A stretch of DNA of 64,000 bases, taken from contig NZ_LGEG01000244.1 in assembly GCF_001280125.1 (NCBI RefSeq), positions 62,001 through 126,000 of the forward strand, given 5' to 3'. The translations under genes were made by a program, and so were the position numbers. Position 1 is the first letter of the stretch; every line of letters begins with the position of its first letter. Below are positions 62,277-64,000 of this stretch, in pieces. The notes under the pieces are model-generated. The model made no database searches. It was given only the letters and a program-made list of their open reading frames with translations, and was not told the origin of the DNA. Origin of the DNA: Streptomyces sp. NRRL F-6492. Lineage in GTDB: Bacteria; Actinomycetota; Actinomycetes; Streptomycetales; Streptomycetaceae.

Positions 62277-64000
62277 ATGTCCGACGCCACCGCCGTCCCC
62301 ACCCACTGCCCCTACTGCGCCCTCCAGTGCGGGATGTCGCTGCGCCCCACCGGTGCTCCGGAGGCGCCCGCCGAGGTGGTCGAGCGGACCGACTTCCCCG
62401 TCAACCGGGGCGCCCTGTGCGGCAAGGGCCGCACCGCCCCCTCCCTGCTCTCCTCCCGGGTCCGGCTCACGGAGCCCCTGGTCCGGAGCCCTGACACGGG
62501 GGCCCTGGTGCCCGCGTCCTGGGAGGAGGCGCTCGCCGCCGTCGCCGACGGGCTGCGCCGGACCCGCGCCGACCACGGTCCCGACGCCGTGGGGGTCTTC
62601 GGCGGCGGCGGCCTCACCAACGAGAAGGCGTACGGCCTCGGCAAGTTCGCCCGGGTCGTCCTCGGCACCTCGCAGATCGACTACAACGGGCGCTTCTGCA
62701 TGTCGTCGGCGGCCGCCGCGCACCAGCGGGCCTTCGGGCTCGACCGGGGCCTCCCCTTCCCCCTGGAGGACGTCCCCCGGACCGGGTGCGTGATCCTCGT
62801 CGGCTCCAACCTCGCCGAGACCATGCCGCCCGCCCTGCGCTACCTCACCGAGCTGCGGGAGAACGGCGGGAAGCTGATCGTCGTCGACCCGCGCCGCACC
62901 CGCACCGCCGAGCAGGCCGACCTGCACCTGGCGCCGCGTCCCGGCACCGACCTCGCGCTCGCCCTCGGCATGCTCCACCTCGTGGTGGCCGAGGGGCGGG
63001 TGGACGAGGAGTTCGTGCGGGAGCGGACCGGCGGCTGGGAGGCGGCCCGCGCCGGGGCCATGTCCCACTGGCCCGAGCAGGTCGAGCGGATCACCGGCGT
63101 GTCCGTGCCGCTGCTGCGCGAGGCCGTCGCGACGTTCTGCGACGCGCCCACCGGCATGGTCCTCACCGCGCGCGGCCCCGAGCAGCAGTCCAAGGGCACC
63201 GACACCGTCGGCGCCTGGATCAACCTGTGCCTGGCCACCGGCCGGGCGGGCAGGCCGCTGAGCGGGTACGGCTGCCTCACCGGCCAGGGCAACGGCCAGG
63301 GCGGCCGCGAGCACGGCCAGAAGGCCGACCAGCTGCCCGGCTACCGCAAGCTCGACGACCCGGCCGCACGCGCGCACGTGGCCGGGGTGTGGGGGGTCGA
63401 CCCGGAGTCGCTGCCGGGGCCGGGCCGGAGCGCGTACGAACTCCTCGACGCGCTCGGCGGGGACGTGAGGGCCCTGCTGCTCATGGGCTCCAACCCGGTG
63501 GTGTCCGCGCCGCGCGCCGCGCACGTCGAGGGGCGGCTGCGGTCGCTGGACTTCCTCGTCGTCGCGGACGTCGTGCTCTCCGAGACCGCCGCCCTCGCCG
63601 ACGTCGTCCTGCCCGTGACCCAGTGGGCGGAGGAGACCGGCACCATGACCAACCTGGAGGGGCGCGTCCTGCTCCGCCGCAGGGCCCTCACCCCGCCCGC
63701 CGGGGTGCGGAGCGACCTGGAGGTGCTGCACGGGCTCGCCGGGCTGCTCGGACGGGAGAAGGGCTTCCCGACCGACCCGGAGGAGGTCTTCGAGGAGCTG
63801 CGGCGCGCCTCGGCGGGCGGTCCGGCGGACTACTCGGGCATCGACTACCGGCGCGTCGAGGAGGAGCGGGGCGTGTTCTGGCCCTGCCCCGGACCGGATC
63901 ACCCGGGGACGCCCCGGCTGTTCCTGGACCGGTTCGCGACGGCCGACGGGCGGGCCCGGTTCGTGCCGGTGACGCACCGGGCGGCGGCCGAGGAGACGGA
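62277..64000 (+). CDS. nasA: Assimilatory nitrate reductase NasA (molybdopterin oxidoreductase), 3' end missing
   Basis: 574 complete codons, running off the window. N-terminal iron-sulfur motif CPYCALQCGM with Cys11, Cys14, Cys18 and Cys48 (GALCGKG); Mo-ligand candidate Cys141 in RFCMSSAAAAHQ; KGTDTVGAWINLCLATGR, GYGCLTGQGNGQGGREHGQKADQLPGYR and TGTMTNLEGRVLLR are typical of NasA-type enzymes. Reduces nitrate to nitrite in the cytoplasm for nitrogen supply. Begins at ATG 62277. Siroheme synthesis (CbiX) and a NarK-like transporter in this window support a nitrate-assimilation role. Confidence 0.9.
   Translation, partial: MSDATAVPTHCPYCALQCGMSLRPTGAPEAPAEVVERTDFPVNRGALCGKGRTAPSLLSSRVRLTEPLVRSPDTGALVPASWEEALAAVADGLRRTRADHGPDAVGVFGGGGLTNEKAYGLGKFARVVLGTSQIDYNGRFCMSSAAAAHQRAFGLDRGLPFPLEDVPRTGCVILVGSNLAETMPPALRYLTELRENGGKLIVVDPRRTRTAEQADLHLAPRPGTDLALALGMLHLVVAEGRVDEEFVRERTGGWEAARAGAMSHWPEQVERITGVSVPLLREAVATFCDAPTGMVLTARGPEQQSKGTDTVGAWINLCLATGRAGRPLSGYGCLTGQGNGQGGREHGQKADQLPGYRKLDDPAARAHVAGVWGVDPESLPGPGRSAYELLDALGGDVRALLLMGSNPVVSAPRAAHVEGRLRSLDFLVVADVVLSETAALADVVLPVTQWAEETGTMTNLEGRVLLRRRALTPPAGVRSDLEVLHGLAGLLGREKGFPTDPEEVFEELRRASAGGPADYSGIDYRRVEEERGVFWPCPGPDHPGTPRLFLDRFATADGRARFVPVTHRAAAEET

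Overview
This window looks like chromosomal DNA of a Streptomyces (high-GC actinomycete). It has very high G+C, frequent GTG starts, GGAGG-type ribosome binding sites, hairpin terminators mostly without U-tracts, and a FasR-FabD-FabH-ACP-FabF cluster followed by a DUF3145 gene, the order I know from Streptomyces. Several other genes (matB, mbl, ohrR/ohr, an HrdA-like sigma factor, dnaG, dgt, nasA) match the same part of the S. coelicolor chromosome as I remember it.

Layout. 1-5160: fatty-acid synthesis operon with its PucR-type activator, then DUF3145. 5.4-16 kb: secreted and envelope enzymes with local regulators (SGNH lipoprotein, GH3 beta-glucosidase and TetR regulator, nitrilase-family amidase, M4 metalloprotease and LysR regulator, PL3 pectate lyase, EI24/CysZ-like membrane protein). 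16-20.5 kb: an Ohr peroxidase, an MDR oxidoreductase facing a MarR regulator, a zinc-ribbon membrane protein, and the MreB homologue Mbl. 20.5-34.2 kb: a GAF kinase with a truncated ATPase domain, a nitrate/nitrite MFS transporter, malonyl-CoA synthetase MatB, a frameshifted secreted subtilisin, an MFS-GNAT pair and a large AfsR-like regulator. 34.5-37.6 kb: an SDR, quinone-reductase and DHA2-exporter operon. 37.7-41 kb: OhrR/Ohr and a Tat-exported phospholipase C. 41.1-46.2 kb: an accessory-looking block with a two-gene DUF4231 (SLATT-like) cassette, an ABC-2 permease without a visible ATPase, and a two-component system whose kinase is frameshifted. 46.4-46.8 kb: tRNA-Ile2 and two tRNA-Asn genes. 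47-52.7 kb: YtxH-like protein, FGGY kinase and a heteromeric ABC exporter. 52.9-64 kb: hrdA-like sigma factor, dnaG, FAD oxidoreductase, dgt, sirohydrochlorin chelatase, aquaporin-like channel, YdcF/SanA-like protein and the start of nasA.

How the parts work together. MatB makes malonyl-CoA and FabD loads it onto ACP, but they are 20 kb apart and need not be co-regulated. CbiX (siroheme), the NarK-like transporter and NasA form a dispersed nitrate-assimilation set, and nasA has plausible GlnR half-sites. Two Ohr proteins sit in different regulatory settings; one is divergent from a Cys-containing OhrR over a perfect palindrome.

The most unusual features are the DUF4231 cassette in a decaying ABC/two-component locus, two single-base frameshifts, and many short tandem-repeat arrays (9-26 bp units). 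The arrays lie in intergenic DNA and in frame inside coding genes (GH3, GAF kinase, HrdA-like sigma, an exporter, and a protein with repeated WTPES). I found no transposase, integrase, prophage or CRISPR array.
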